DNA of 39,183 nucleotides from Paenibacillus xylanivorans (GCF_001280595.1 NZ_LITU01000036.1:233675-272857); one strand, 5' to 3'. Positions 25,794-34,791 are shown, counted from the first letter of the stretch. The notes: generated by a model not told the origin, from the sequence alone. Made by a program: numbers and translations.

Positions 25794-25970
25794 ATGTTCA
25801 GGAAAATGTTAGGCAAACTTTTGGATTCCAAATCTTCTTCGCACCGTAAGCGGTATAGCAGTTCCTCTGGTAAACGCAACTACAGACGATATTCATCTTC
25901 GGATGCAAAACACCGGGATAGCCGCCACGGCTCCGGTTATTATAAAAGCAGAAAATATAGCTCCAGCTAA
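25794..25970 (+). CDS. small Ser/Arg/Lys/Tyr-rich basic protein, unknown
   Basis: A 58-residue protein with a strong ribosome site (AAAGGAGG, 8 nt before the ATG). It starts with an amphipathic MFRKMLGKLLDSK and continues as a low-complexity tail of Ser, Tyr, Arg, Lys and His (SSSHRKRYSSSSGKRNYRRY, then KYSSS at the end). It has no TM segment or cysteines and a strongly positive charge. A 26-kb terminator follows, so it is a complete transcription unit. Such composition suggests binding to nucleic acid, membrane or an acidic polymer, or a spore-associated protein, but I recognise no family. Coding is supported by the ribosome site and an uninterrupted frame; the repetitive composition makes it less certain than other calls. 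Confidence 0.6.
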   Translation: MFRKMLGKLLDSKSSSHRKRYSSSSGKRNYRRYSSSDAKHRDSRHGSGYYKSRKYSSS

Positions 25971-26043
25971 GCTGGTACTAATCTTTCCAAACAGAAATGT
26001 TCGTACCAGCCTAGGCTGGCGCTTAATCCGTATATGTATTGAA

Positions 26044-26095
26044 AGGGGTGATTTGCAACCGTCCTCACGGTTAGCAAATCACCCCTATTTTTTGA
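26044..26095. terminator. terminator after the small basic protein gene
   Basis: AGGGGTGATTTGC (26044-26056) pairs with GCAAATCACCCCT (26074-26086), with the inner AACCGT/ACGGTT stem, followed by ATTTTTTG. The convergent kinase gene ends at 26100. A second small hairpin (GCTGGTAC/GTACCAGC, 25971-26010) lies before it. Confidence 0.85.
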
Positions 26096-26099
26096 TTGA

Positions 26100-26933
26100 T
26101 CATCGCAATCTCAGCAGCATACGCTCAATATCCGCCTGTAATTCCAACGCCCCGCCTGCATAGCCTAGACGAAATCCAAGCAGTCGTTCCAGCATATCGT
26201 GAACTTCTGGCGTAAGCTTGAGTTCCTCCTGCCAGCTGGCCGGTTTGCGGCCCTTCTCCGGCTCGTAAGATGAATACAGCATGAACAAAAGAAAATGACC
26301 GAGATCCTGCAAATCCTGGTCAGGTGCAGCCAGTTCATCTTCTGGCTCAGGCCATTCACGCATCCGGCGTTTCAGCTCAGGCAACAACGGCTCCCCCATG
26401 CGCCGCGTCAGGCCAAAATCAATCAAATGCACTTTCCCGTTACGTAAAATGACATTGGGAATACGCACATCCCCATGAATAAATCCCTGCTCATGAACAT
26501 GCATAATAGGAGCCAGCAGTTGCCTTACCAACTCCAGACATTCCTGTTCCGTATATTTCCGGCCTTGATCGAAAATGCACTGTTCCAGCGTCTCTCCAAG
26601 GATATACTCGGTGACAATGTAACTGCGCGTCCGGTATGTGAATACATCCAGCAACTCAGGGATGGCCGGATGATCCATCCGATTCATCACATCCGCCTCC
26701 CTGTCCAGCAAGCCTGCAGCGAGTCTGCCCTTGCTGGGTTTGGACTCTTTTAAAGCCACATCCTTGCCGGAATGCTCATCAGTACACAGATATGTCAGTC
26801 CATAGCTTCCCATGCCGAGCAATCCATTTATCGTATAACGTCCGGCGATCTTCGTACCTTCCCGCCGGGGACGATCAGTCCATAGGCCAAGCAGTCTTTG
26901 CCAGCTTCGTCGCAGCTCCACAGATCCTCCCAT
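26100..26933 (-). CDS. Hanks-type serine/threonine protein kinase
   Basis: A 277-residue cytosolic kinase without PASTA or TM segments. Key positions are present: glycine loop LLGMGSYGLTY (38-48), ATP-anchoring Lys62 (VALKES), Glu79, catalytic loop HGDVRIPN with Asp155 and Asn160, and DFG at 172-174. The catalytic loop has HGD where most kinases have HRD, a feature of RD-less, possibly constitutively weak kinases such as Bacillus YbdM-like proteins. After the DFG the activation segment is short, and the C-lobe is compact. No cognate phosphatase is nearby. The gene starts 128 nt after a MerR-like coiled-coil gene on the same strand; co-transcription is likely. Confidence 0.87.
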   Translation of the reverse strand: MGGSVELRRSWQRLLGLWTDRPRREGTKIAGRYTINGLLGMGSYGLTYLCTDEHSGKDVALKESKPSKGRLAAGLLDREADVMNRMDHPAIPELLDVFTYRTRSYIVTEYILGETLEQCIFDQGRKYTEQECLELVRQLLAPIMHVHEQGFIHGDVRIPNVILRNGKVHLIDFGLTRRMGEPLLPELKRRMREWPEPEDELAAPDQDLQDLGHFLLFMLYSSYEPEKGRKPASWQEELKLTPEVHDMLERLLGFRLGYAGGALELQADIERMLLRLR

Positions 26934-27061
26934 GCCAGCCTTCTGATCTCTCCCTATTGTCCGATTGTTCAGAGCAGATCAGCAGCCAGTCTTCTTGTTG
27001 TTATATGGGCTCATTATATCAAGCTATCTGTGCAAAATCACGACGAGCATGGACCCGGCCA

Positions 27062-27715
27062 TCAGGCTTCCTTATGCTTTTTCGGCAGCAGCCCGAACAA
27101 CATTCGGAGCGACGTCCCTTTGGGTTTGCGTTTTCTTCCCTGGAAGCTGCGCAGATTGGTGACCAGTTCACGGTCCCGCTCTTCTTCCAGCTTCTCGTTC
27201 ATCCACAGGCGCTGCTTCTCCATCTGCTCCTGGAGAGCAAGATGGGTATCGGCCAGATGTTGCAGCGTTAACTCCAGCTCGTCTACCCTGTGCTGCAGCA
27301 GCTGGACCTGGTCATCCTGCTGTTCTACAGCCCCGAACGTCACTTCACTCACCAGTTGTCCCAGACCTTCATACGATCTCAGGGTACCTGTTGGTTCAGG
27401 TCCCTCAGGAAATATTGCGGGCATCACTGTTGCCGCACATTCCGCCCCCGAAGCATCCTCCATTGCCATCACAGGCGAGTTTGGAGTCAGTACGGTCACC
27501 ACAGCATCTGCAAGTGGCAGGTTATGCTCCCTTAGTTCTGTCATCAGGCGTTCGATGCATTCGATATCGTCCGATTTGAACAATCTGGATTTGTTGGCGG
27601 AACGCTCGAATCGATATCCCTGTTCCTCAAGTGCTGCCGCATATTTACGAAGAGTACTGGCACCAATGCCCAGGCTCTTGGCCGTTTCCGTCGTTGCTCC
27701 TGCTTCTTCAATCAT
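27062..27715 (-). CDS. MerR-like DNA-binding protein with coiled coil (DUF3967-type)
   Basis: A 217-residue protein. The N-terminus TTETAKSLGIGASTLRKYAAALEEQGYRFERSANKSRLF is a MerR-family winged helix-turn-helix (about residues 8-47). After a Pro/Ala-rich linker of about 60 residues comes a long coiled coil (about 130-188, QQDDQVQLLQHRVDELELTLQ then EEERDRELVTNL) and a basic C-terminus ending KKHKEA. This resembles RacA and DUF3967 proteins, which combine a MerR-type domain with a coiled coil; RacA anchors DNA at the cell pole during sporulation. A chromosome-organising or regulatory role is possible but unproven. GGGAGGG precedes the ATG. A TTGACA promoter is seen 300 nt upstream. Confidence 0.75.
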   Translation of the reverse strand: MIEEAGATTETAKSLGIGASTLRKYAAALEEQGYRFERSANKSRLFKSDDIECIERLMTELREHNLPLADAVVTVLTPNSPVMAMEDASGAECAATVMPAIFPEGPEPTGTLRSYEGLGQLVSEVTFGAVEQQDDQVQLLQHRVDELELTLQHLADTHLALQEQMEKQRLWMNEKLEEERDRELVTNLRSFQGRKRKPKGTSLRMLFGLLPKKHKEA

Positions 27716-28216
27716 TATTATTCCCTCCCGGAATGAAGTCTTTTTGAATACAAGGTAGTGGCTTCAGCGTTCCCTTCTGGAACTGTCATCGGATCGGGTC
27801 AACCTGTCTCATGGATCAAGTGCGCATTTTTCATTTGCTTGTCCGTATGTATTCGTCAGCCTCTTTGCAGATCCCTTTGACGCTTTTCTTCTGTTTCTGC
27901 GGATTCATAAGAACTTTTGTCAGGTGCCCCATTCGTAAAAATCACCCTTCATCCGACAATGAGCACGAATGCTGTCATGTCGAAAATCGTTGGTGCAAAC
28001 GCCGTCACTTTTTATGAAGATAAATTAATCATGTCAATTTTGTTAACTCCGTCACTCCAATACGCTCCCGCGACAGAGGAAATCATTGCTGCACAGCTTT
28101 TCCATGTGTTATATTATGTAACGTAGAAGCAGTTGTTGGCATAAAATATAGGACTATACTTAACATAAGTTTCATCAAGAACGGATAAATCAAATGTAAA
28201 TGGGGGTTGAACGGCT
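27716..28216. other. divergent intergenic region between the coiled-coil gene and ldh
   Basis: 500 bases with no credible gene; plus-strand frames such as 27811-28017 lack a ribosome site. It contains the minus-strand promoter at 28009-28037 and, for ldh, a TTGTTG (28133) / 16 nt / TATACT (28155) pair. The stretch 27740-27990 shows nothing else I can name. Confidence 0.4.
28009..28037 (-). promoter_or_regulatory. putative promoter of the coiled-coil protein / kinase unit
   Basis: On the minus strand TTGACA (28037-28032), 17 nt, TAAAAA (28014-28009). The -35 is full consensus, the -10 4/6. The leader to the coiled-coil protein gene would be about 290 nt. Confidence 0.4.
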
Positions 28217-29170
28217 GTGTTAGGCAAATCAGGTAAAGTAGCGGTGATCGGGGCGGGACTTGTCGGTTCAAGTTGTGCGTATTCCATGATTAATCAATCG
28301 ATATGCAGAGAAATTATGATGGTTGACCGGACGTATGACCGCGCTGTGGCACAGGCGCTGGATTTTTCGCATTGCATGGACTTCACACATAACCGTACGA
28401 AGGTATATGCCGGCACTTATGCAGATTGCGGCAGCATGGACGTCATTGTGCTGACTGCCGGAGCGAATCCGAAGCCAGGACAGACTCGTCTGGACATTCT
28501 GGAGGAAGCGGAGTCCATTGCCAAGGATATCGTTGTCCCCATTATGGATAGTGGATTCCGGGGGATTTTTGTCATCGCGGCTAATCCGGTTGACATAGTA
28601 ACTTATATGGTATGGAAGTTGTCCGGCCTTCCACGTGAACGAGTGATCGGTACAGGTACATCTATTGATTCATCCCGCCTCAAAACGCTGTTGTCAGAGG
28701 TCTTCTCCATCGATCCACGCAGCGTGCACGGATATGCTCTCGGAGAACATGGAGAATCCCAGTTCGTGGCATGGTCGCATGTCACCATTGGAGGTAAACC
28801 GATTATGCATATTATGGAACAGCACAAGGAACGCTTCAAACATCTGGATCTGGAGGATATCGCCCGCAAAACGAAAGACGCCGGGTGGGAAATTTTCACT
28901 CGCAAAGGTTCCACGCAATTCGGAATCGGTAACGCCCTCGCGCATATTACCCGTTCGATCCTCAATGATGAACACAAGATCATTGCTGTCTCCGCAATCC
29001 TCGATGGAGAGTATGGACAGAGCAATGTCTGTGCAGGTGTCCCGGCCATTATTGGCGGGGATGGGATTCAGGAGATTATCGAATTGAATCTGGATGCATC
29101 TGAACGTGAGAAATTCGGTCGTTCCTGTGAGGTTTTGTCAGGTAACATCAATCGTTTAACCTCGGTATGA
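28217..29170 (+). CDS. ldh: L-lactate dehydrogenase family protein
   Basis: A 317-residue NAD-dependent 2-hydroxyacid dehydrogenase of the LDH/MDH family. It has the dinucleotide motif [11 protein letters not shown], Asp37 selecting NAD, and the catalytic set Asp151, Arg154 and His178 ([19 protein letters not shown]), with Arg91 in the mobile loop and Thr233 (KGSTQFG). The loop reads [14 protein letters not shown]: the residue aligned with Gln102 of Bacillus LDH (usually Gln, or Arg in malate dehydrogenases) is Pro85. The substrate may therefore not be plain pyruvate. The GTG start has GGGGG upstream. A terminator follows at 29214. No fermentation genes lie beside it. Confidence 0.88.
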   Translation: MLGKSGKVAVIGAGLVGSSCAYSMINQSICREIMMVDRTYDRAVAQALDFSHCMDFTHNRTKVYAGTYADCGSMDVIVLTAGANPKPGQTRLDILEEAESIAKDIVVPIMDSGFRGIFVIAANPVDIVTYMVWKLSGLPRERVIGTGTSIDSSRLKTLLSEVFSIDPRSVHGYALGEHGESQFVAWSHVTIGGKPIMHIMEQHKERFKHLDLEDIARKTKDAGWEIFTRKGSTQFGIGNALAHITRSILNDEHKIIAVSAILDGEYGQSNVCAGVPAIIGGDGIQEIIELNLDASEREKFGRSCEVLSGNINRLTSV

Positions 29171-29213
29171 CCGTCCATCCATTCATGGATGGCAATAACA
29201 GAATATTTACGGA

Positions 29214-29268
29214 CACAAAAACGCCAATAACCTCCTGATCCAGAAGCGTCATTGGCGTTTTTGTGGTT
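29214..29268. terminator. terminator between ldh and the PAS kinase gene
   Basis: The arms CACAAAAACGCCAAT (29214-29228) and ATTGGCGTTTTTGTG (29251-29265) are perfectly complementary. It serves convergent genes. Confidence 0.85.
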
Positions 29269-29291
29269 GTTGTTAACCCATATAGCAGGTA

Positions 29292-32000
29292 TTAGCTTGG
29301 TGCAAGCTGCGGTTCATCTGCTGGCCCCCATTGCTGCAATACCCGCTTTAATTCACTCAGCATGATCGGTTTGCTGATGAAGTCGCGCATCCCAATCTCC
29401 AGGCAAGCTTCCTTGTCTTCACGTTTGGCATTGCCCGTTACCGCGATAATAGCTGGAATTCGCTCCTGCGGAATTAATCGGTGTACAAGATCTGTCGCTT
29501 TGAGTCCATCCATGACAGGCATCTGCAGATCCATCAATACAATATCATAGGCATTCTGTGAAATGGCTTCGATGGCCTCGACTCCATTCGAGCATACATC
29601 CGCTTGATAACCGAGCTTCTCCAGATACTCTGTTAAAATCTTTCGGTTTACCGGGTGGTCCTCGGCAACCAAAATGCGCATCGCCACTTCATCTCCTTGA
29701 CGTGTGCGATCATGGCTGAATTGACGTGCAGATTGCTCTGCAGTCGCGTCTACACTTGTGGCCGGTACAGCGAAGCGGAAGGTTGATCCCTTTCCATCTT
29801 CACTCTCCACACTGATACTGCCTCCCATAATCTCCACGAGCCGCTTCGAGATGACCAATCCAAGTCCTGTTCCGCCATATTTGCGGTTAATCACAGGATG
29901 CAGTTGAGAGAAGGACTGGAACAATTGATCCAGCTTATCTTCTGGAATACCTATTCCTGTATCCTTCACCGCAAAGTCCAGCACACTCGCTTCCGGTCTA
30001 TTGCCGCGGATAATATCCACCGTAACATCGATGCTCCCCTGGTCCGTGAACTTCAAGGCATTACTCACCAGATTGACGAGTATTTGCCGAATACGCATCA
30101 CATCACCCACCATAAATTCAGGGATGTCGGGATTGAGTCGATATCGGATCTTCAACTGCTTCTCTTCCGCTCTAGGAGAGAAAAGCTCCGCAACCTGTTC
30201 CAACATGATGCGCAGCGAGAACGGTTCGTAGGCCAAAGCCATTTTCCCGGACTCCAATTTACTGAAATCAAGGATGTCATTCAGAATATTTAATAGGGCA
30301 TCGCCACTCTCACGGATGATCTCGGCATATTCTCGCTGTTCCTCCGATAAATCCGTGCCAATCAGCAATTCAGTCATGCCTACAATTCCATTCATCGGTG
30401 TACGAATTTCATGACTGACCATGGACAGGAATTCCGACTTGGCCTGAGCCGCGAGTTCAGCTGTTTCCTTGGCGCGCACAATTTCGCGATCACCAGTCAC
30501 ATCATTGAACACGATAACAGCGCCACGAATCTGACCCTCATCGATAATCGGTGTAACCTGGTATTCCACCAGAAAGCTGGTTCCGTCTTTGCGCCAGAAC
30601 ACATCCTCCTTCACTGTACGACGCTGCCCGTCCATCATGGTCATATGAATGGGACATTCATTTTTTGGAAAATAGCTTCCGTTCGCACGTGAATGATGAA
30701 TGATGGGATGTGAGCTTTTGCCGACAAACTCTTCCGATTCGTAGCCGAACATGGAAGCAGCAGCTGGATTCATAAACCTGGTGATGCCATCTGCGTCCAA
30801 TCCATAGATGCCCTCTGTAACCGAGTTGAGAATTAGGGTATGCTGTTTGCTAAGCTCCTGAATCTGTTCCGTATAATCCTTACGCTCCGTAATATCCGAC
30901 AGGATCCCGTACACACCCACAAGTTCCTGATCCACAATGATGGGAACATTAATGATGGATACATCAACCTTCCTGCCACTGGAGTTCACGATCCGAGACT
31001 CATAGTGTTGGGGCTTACCCTGCTTCACCAGTTCGAAATAAGCCTGTCCGCTGTGTATTTCACATGGATCCAGATGCGAAAGAAAAGAATGCCCGATCAG
31101 CTTGCTTCGAGGTACATCCAGCATTTTAACCAGATTGCGGTTCACAGCAGTATACTTACCTTCGAGATTCAACGAGTAAACCGCAGCCGGATTATGCTCG
31201 AACAGAGATTTGTAACGCTGACGACTCTCCCGCAGACGTCTGTCCGCATCTTTATGCTGGGTAATATCCCGACTGATGCTCACAATCTGCGTACTCTCGC
31301 CCTCATCTCCAGCCACAGGCTTCGCCAGAGTCTCCATCCAGACATAGTGCCCTTTCTTGTGAAGCACTCGCATTTTGCAACCATTGCCGATCATGGACAG
31401 TTCTATCGGATCAGGATAATCTCCCGGGTAACAATAATCCTTGAAGGATTTGCCTTCGACTTCCTCCGGTCTATACCCCAGTAACGTATACACGGAGGGC
31501 GAAACGTACAGCAGCTTGCCATCTATTGAACAGGTAGTAATCAGGTCCTGGGCATGATCAGCCAGCACCTGATATTTCTCCTGTGTCTCCTGCAGCTTCC
31601 GTTCGACTGCCACAACTTCAGTAACATCTTTGGCAATCCCGTATATTCCCACAACTTCATCTCCCACAGTAATGGGAATATACGTAATCTCCGCATGTTT
31701 AACAGAACCATCTTTATGGTAAAAAGCCATTGAATCACTGACGGAACGCCCAGCCAACACCTCACCAATGTATTTATTCCTTAGGCGCTCACTTTCTGGA
31801 GGGCTGATTCGATCTCGACTCATTCCAATCAGATCTTCAATTTTATATCCTGATATCCGCTCAAACGAGGGATTGGCGTCAATATGATTTCCATGGATGT
31901 CCATCACATATATGGCATCCGGGTGATTAAAAAACAATGATTGGTAAGAACTTCCCTCAGAAATAATGCGCTTCAGGGTTTCCGTTTTATTAATATCCAA
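29292..32000 (-). CDS. soluble multi-PAS hybrid histidine kinase / response regulator
   Basis: A 902-residue cytosolic sensor. Four PAS/PAC units run over about residues 15-130, 135-250, 262-376 and 385-505 (for example HPDAIYVMDIHGNHIDANPSF, HAQDLITTCSIDGKLLYVS, NPAAVYSLNLEGKYTAV, VTEGIYGLDADGITRFMNP). HisKA follows with the phosphorylated His530 (MVSHEIRTPMNGIVG), then an ATPase domain with DTGIGIP and GGTGLGL. A REC domain ends the chain: VAEDHPVNRKIL, acceptor Asp in VLMDLQMPVMDG, Lys in FISKPI. No TM segment is visible. The start is TTG with GAGGG upstream. It probably senses an internal redox, light or small-molecule cue; an HPt partner is not in the window. Confidence 0.92.
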   Translation of the reverse strand: MDINKTETLKRIISEGSSYQSLFFNHPDAIYVMDIHGNHIDANPSFERISGYKIEDLIGMSRDRISPPESERLRNKYIGEVLAGRSVSDSMAFYHKDGSVKHAEITYIPITVGDEVVGIYGIAKDVTEVVAVERKLQETQEKYQVLADHAQDLITTCSIDGKLLYVSPSVYTLLGYRPEEVEGKSFKDYCYPGDYPDPIELSMIGNGCKMRVLHKKGHYVWMETLAKPVAGDEGESTQIVSISRDITQHKDADRRLRESRQRYKSLFEHNPAAVYSLNLEGKYTAVNRNLVKMLDVPRSKLIGHSFLSHLDPCEIHSGQAYFELVKQGKPQHYESRIVNSSGRKVDVSIINVPIIVDQELVGVYGILSDITERKDYTEQIQELSKQHTLILNSVTEGIYGLDADGITRFMNPAAASMFGYESEEFVGKSSHPIIHHSRANGSYFPKNECPIHMTMMDGQRRTVKEDVFWRKDGTSFLVEYQVTPIIDEGQIRGAVIVFNDVTGDREIVRAKETAELAAQAKSEFLSMVSHEIRTPMNGIVGMTELLIGTDLSEEQREYAEIIRESGDALLNILNDILDFSKLESGKMALAYEPFSLRIMLEQVAELFSPRAEEKQLKIRYRLNPDIPEFMVGDVMRIRQILVNLVSNALKFTDQGSIDVTVDIIRGNRPEASVLDFAVKDTGIGIPEDKLDQLFQSFSQLHPVINRKYGGTGLGLVISKRLVEIMGGSISVESEDGKGSTFRFAVPATSVDATAEQSARQFSHDRTRQGDEVAMRILVAEDHPVNRKILTEYLEKLGYQADVCSNGVEAIEAISQNAYDIVLMDLQMPVMDGLKATDLVHRLIPQERIPAIIAVTGNAKREDKEACLEIGMRDFISKPIMLSELKRVLQQWGPADEPQLAPS

Positions 32001-32346
32001 GGCTTACCCTCTTTTCTTGGCCTATACCTTCATCTAACAACCAAAAAATAAAATTTTCGGCGAAATGGGCCTACCCACGAATAACCATGTAAGCCTTCCT
32101 AGAAACAGCTTTTTTCATTTTACCAGATTCCAGTTCAAATTTGCTTACAATCTCTTCATTTAAAAATCGGATATCATAAAATTAAAAGGTTGATTTTTAA
32201 ACTATTTAAATGATAGATCGGGAACTTACATTTCTGATGGCTGGGTGAGAAAATGAATAAATCCCCAGCGACGCCATACGGGTTTCTCCGCGTATGATGT
32301 CGCTGGGGATCTTTATTTAACGATGATCAGCCTTGAAAAAGGTTGA
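32001..32346. other. intergenic region upstream of the PAS kinase gene
   Basis: 346 bases without a gene. The minus-strand half next to the kinase is AT-rich with a TAAAAT box near 32130 but no matching -35. It also holds the terminator of the ABC cluster at 32261. Confidence 0.4.
32261..32318 (-). terminator. terminator of the peptide-resistance ABC operon
   Basis: The 20-nt arms 32261-32280 and 32291-32310 pair along their whole length with two G-U pairs; the loop is ten bases. On the minus strand TTTATTCATTTTC follows. Confidence 0.8.
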
Positions 32347-33093
32347 TCAAATTTCTTTTTGTCTAAAATATAGAACTCCGATTAAAATGAAGAGAACTGC
32401 ACTGCCCCCAACTACCGCCAGCATCGTCCCAAGCGGAACATTGTATGCCCCGAAGCCTCCGCCTTCTATCGGTGTCATGAGGATCATTGGCTGCGCCCAA
32501 GGATAATACGGTCCAAAGGTCTTTGAGTTGATGATCAGAATATTAGGCACGGTTAAAGCAAAATTCAATGCCAGCGGAGCGGCAAAGCTGCTCCAAACCA
32601 GGGAAACGAACATCTGTAGGGCAGCGAGTGGCACACAAGCGAATAGCCCCAGCAGCAGCTTGCCTGTAAGCAATCCCCATGGGATGGGATCCGTCATGCC
32701 CTGGATCGTACCTGCCAGTAGAATGGACCCCAGCAACAATAATTGAGTACCCGCCAGAAGCAGAATCACGATGGTCAGTTTGCCTGCATATACGCCCGTC
32801 CGGGTAAGCGGCAACACCAGCATTTGCTTCCAACCTCCCCCCGCATGCTCAAAGCGACAGACGAAAGAGGTGAATACACCGGTCAGGATTGGCAGCAGCA
32901 ACAAGCCATGTAGAAAGATCATCGAGCCCATAAGCACACTCCATTGACCTGAAGGAGTGGACAGCAGACCAATAAGCAATGCAATTAACGGACTCAGCAG
33001 AACTAGAAGCCAGACAGGCGATTTGCCCATTTTGAGGCGTTCAGAGGACAGGATTCGGAAATAGGTCGTCGCAAAACTCATCTTAGGCCACAT
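32347..33093 (-). CDS. ABC transporter permease, lantibiotic-immunity type (second)
   Basis: A 248-residue permease with six predicted TM segments, including VWLLVLLSPLIALLIGLLS, FLHGLLLLPILTGVFTSF and ILFILIGVLYF near the C-terminus. The cytoplasmic stretch EHAGGGWKQMLVLPLTRTGVYAGKL is the typical motif of MutG/EpiG/SpaG-like permeases that pump lantibiotics or other membrane-active peptides out of the membrane. Its start overlaps the previous permease by 11 nt, so both are translated together. It is the last gene of the cluster; a terminator lies after the stop. Substrate unknown. Confidence 0.85.
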   Translation of the reverse strand: MWPKMSFATTYFRILSSERLKMGKSPVWLLVLLSPLIALLIGLLSTPSGQWSVLMGSMIFLHGLLLLPILTGVFTSFVCRFEHAGGGWKQMLVLPLTRTGVYAGKLTIVILLLAGTQLLLLGSILLAGTIQGMTDPIPWGLLTGKLLLGLFACVPLAALQMFVSLVWSSFAAPLALNFALTVPNILIINSKTFGPYYPWAQPMILMTPIEGGGFGAYNVPLGTMLAVVGGSAVLFILIGVLYFRQKEI

Positions 33094-33799
33094 CCTTCCG
33101 GCTAAAGTGCACCATACCCAGCAACATGATCAGGAGACCCGAACCTACACCCATACCGACGTACACCAATGGTTTTGGACTGCTCCAAGCCATCTGTGCC
33201 CAAGCGAGCGGAAAGTACGGTGAGATACTAAGTGCGAACATGCCCATTACAGCGAGTACAATGCCAAGCGTGACGGGAAGAGCCTGATTTTTGTTTACCA
33301 TCGTAAGCCATAGCTCCAGCGATAACACCGGAAGTGCACCAGCCAGTGGAAGTAAACCCAGCTTGATTGCCTGTGACCAAGGAATCGCTCCGGCGTCGAA
33401 TCCTAGCAGCAGTCCCAGACCAATGATTCCTGCTGTTAATAACAAACAGGAGATGATGAGAAGCATACAAGCGAGCAGGAATTTGGCCAGATACACCGCA
33501 GGTCTCGTGATCGGCATCGCCAGCAGCTGCTTCCACGAACCTTGTTCATGTTCAACATTTGCGATCATCGAGCTGAGAATCGTCGCCCCCAGCATCAACG
33601 CAAGCGGTACAAACACAACTACATTATTCAGCAAACTCTCCCACAGATTCCCCGCATACAGTTCCTTCAGGTAGTCCAAACGCAACCCGAAGTTCAGAGC
33701 CTGCATGGCCGTAAGACCAATAGGTGCCAGAAAAACGAGAAACCAGATGCCTTTGCCACGAATTTTGAGCCAGTCGGACGATAATGCACGGCCCGTCAT
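33083..33799 (-). CDS. ABC transporter permease, lantibiotic-immunity type (first)
   Basis: A 238-residue partner of the following permease. Six TM segments are predicted (GIWFLVFLAPIGLTAM, VVFVPLALMLGATIL, LLACMLLIISCLLLTAGIIGLGLLLG, further pairs, and GSGLLIMLLGMVHF). The cytoplasmic motif EHEQGSWKQLLAMPITRPAVYLAKF matches the second permease and the MutE/EpiE family. Its ATG overlaps the stop of the ATPase gene by 4 nt. With its partner it should form a heterodimeric channel for a peptide substrate that enters from the membrane. Confidence 0.85.
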   Translation of the reverse strand: MTGRALSSDWLKIRGKGIWFLVFLAPIGLTAMQALNFGLRLDYLKELYAGNLWESLLNNVVVFVPLALMLGATILSSMIANVEHEQGSWKQLLAMPITRPAVYLAKFLLACMLLIISCLLLTAGIIGLGLLLGFDAGAIPWSQAIKLGLLPLAGALPVLSLELWLTMVNKNQALPVTLGIVLAVMGMFALSISPYFPLAWAQMAWSSPKPLVYVGMGVGSGLLIMLLGMVHFSRKDVA

Positions 33800-34710
33800 A
33801 CCGTTGCCCCCTCACCGATGACCCGCATGAACAAGTCTTCGAGGGATTGACGGTGCTCTTCCACACGATAGACCGCGTGGTCCTGCTCAACCAATCGACG
33901 AACCAGCAATGCAATCGCGCTATTATCCATATACGGGAACGTGAGCGCCGCTCCTTCACGTTGACCGAATTGTCCCTGCTCTCTTGCCAGCTTCATCGCC
34001 TCTTCCGGCTCGGAGACCGTCAGCCGAATGGAACTGCCCGTCTGGCTATGCAGATTGGCGATCGTATCCTGAAGTACCATCTTCCCCTCACGGATAATAC
34101 CAACCCGGCTCGCCATCTGTTCTACTTCACTCAGCAAATGGCTGGATACCAGTACGGTGATGCCGTGTTCCAGCGGCATGCGTTTGATTAACTCCCGGAT
34201 CTCCTGAATGCCCGCCGGATCGAGTCCGTTCGTTGGCTCGTCCAAAATCAGCAGATCCGGCTGGCCCAACAGGGCACTTGCAATACCCAGCCGCTGTTTC
34301 ATGCCAAGCGAATAACCTTTTACGGAACGCTTGGCATCCCGGGTCAGATCCACGATAGAGAGCACTTCGGTAATCCTCGATTTGGGTACATCCAATATCC
34401 GGCGCAAGGTTTCCAGATTCTCCACCGCGTTCAGATGTCCATAATAAGACGGATATTCAACCAACGAACCTACACGTCTCAGAATGTCCATGCGATCCTT
34501 GCGGATATCCTTGTCGAATATACGGATCACACCTTTGGTCGGCTTGATTAAGCCAAGGAGCATACGAATGGTTGTTGTTTTGCCAGCGCCGTTGGGACCA
34601 AGGAAGCCGTAGATGTCTCCCTTTTTAATATGCAGATCAAGTTCACGGACCGCCGCACGGTCCCGGTATGTTTTCCATAAGTTAGCGGTTTGAATAATAT
34701 TATCACTCAC
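33796..34710 (-). CDS. ABC transporter ATP-binding protein (BcrA/LanF-like)
   Basis: A 304-residue ATPase. Walker A is GPNGAGKT (38-45), the Q-loop is before EYPSYYGHLNAVENLETL, the signature is SLGMKQR (134-140), Walker B LLILDEPT with the D-loop NGLDPAGIQE, and the switch His is in VLVSSHLLSEVEQM. The C-terminal extension after the core (LHSQTGSSIRLTVSEPE) is as in BcrA and LanF proteins. GTG start with GAGGTGA upstream. It drives the two overlapping permease genes behind it. An 81-nt gap separates it from the histidine kinase. Confidence 0.93.
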   Translation of the reverse strand: MSDNIIQTANLWKTYRDRAAVRELDLHIKKGDIYGFLGPNGAGKTTTIRMLLGLIKPTKGVIRIFDKDIRKDRMDILRRVGSLVEYPSYYGHLNAVENLETLRRILDVPKSRITEVLSIVDLTRDAKRSVKGYSLGMKQRLGIASALLGQPDLLILDEPTNGLDPAGIQEIRELIKRMPLEHGITVLVSSHLLSEVEQMASRVGIIREGKMVLQDTIANLHSQTGSSIRLTVSEPEEAMKLAREQGQFGQREGAALTFPYMDNSAIALLVRRLVEQDHAVYRVEEHRQSLEDLFMRVIGEGATV

Positions 34711-34791
34711 TGTTAATCACCTCGGATATCATCGTAACCTTCCAAGGTTAAAGCTGAAGTCGTCTGAAGTTTAAGTTTAGTTTAAAAAAAG
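34711..34791 (-). promoter_or_regulatory. gap before the ABC ATPase gene with AAACT repeats
   Basis: On the minus strand AAACTAAACTTAAACTTCAG is a run of AAACT-like repeats about six bases apart, followed by the palindrome AACCTTGGAAGGTT. It sits between the kinase stop and the ATPase start, where a second, regulator-dependent promoter would be expected. Confidence 0.35.

Noticed and set aside
27811..28017. Small plus-strand frame between the coiled-coil gene and ldh
   Set aside because: No ribosome site, odd Cys/His composition, and it overlaps the minus-strand promoter.
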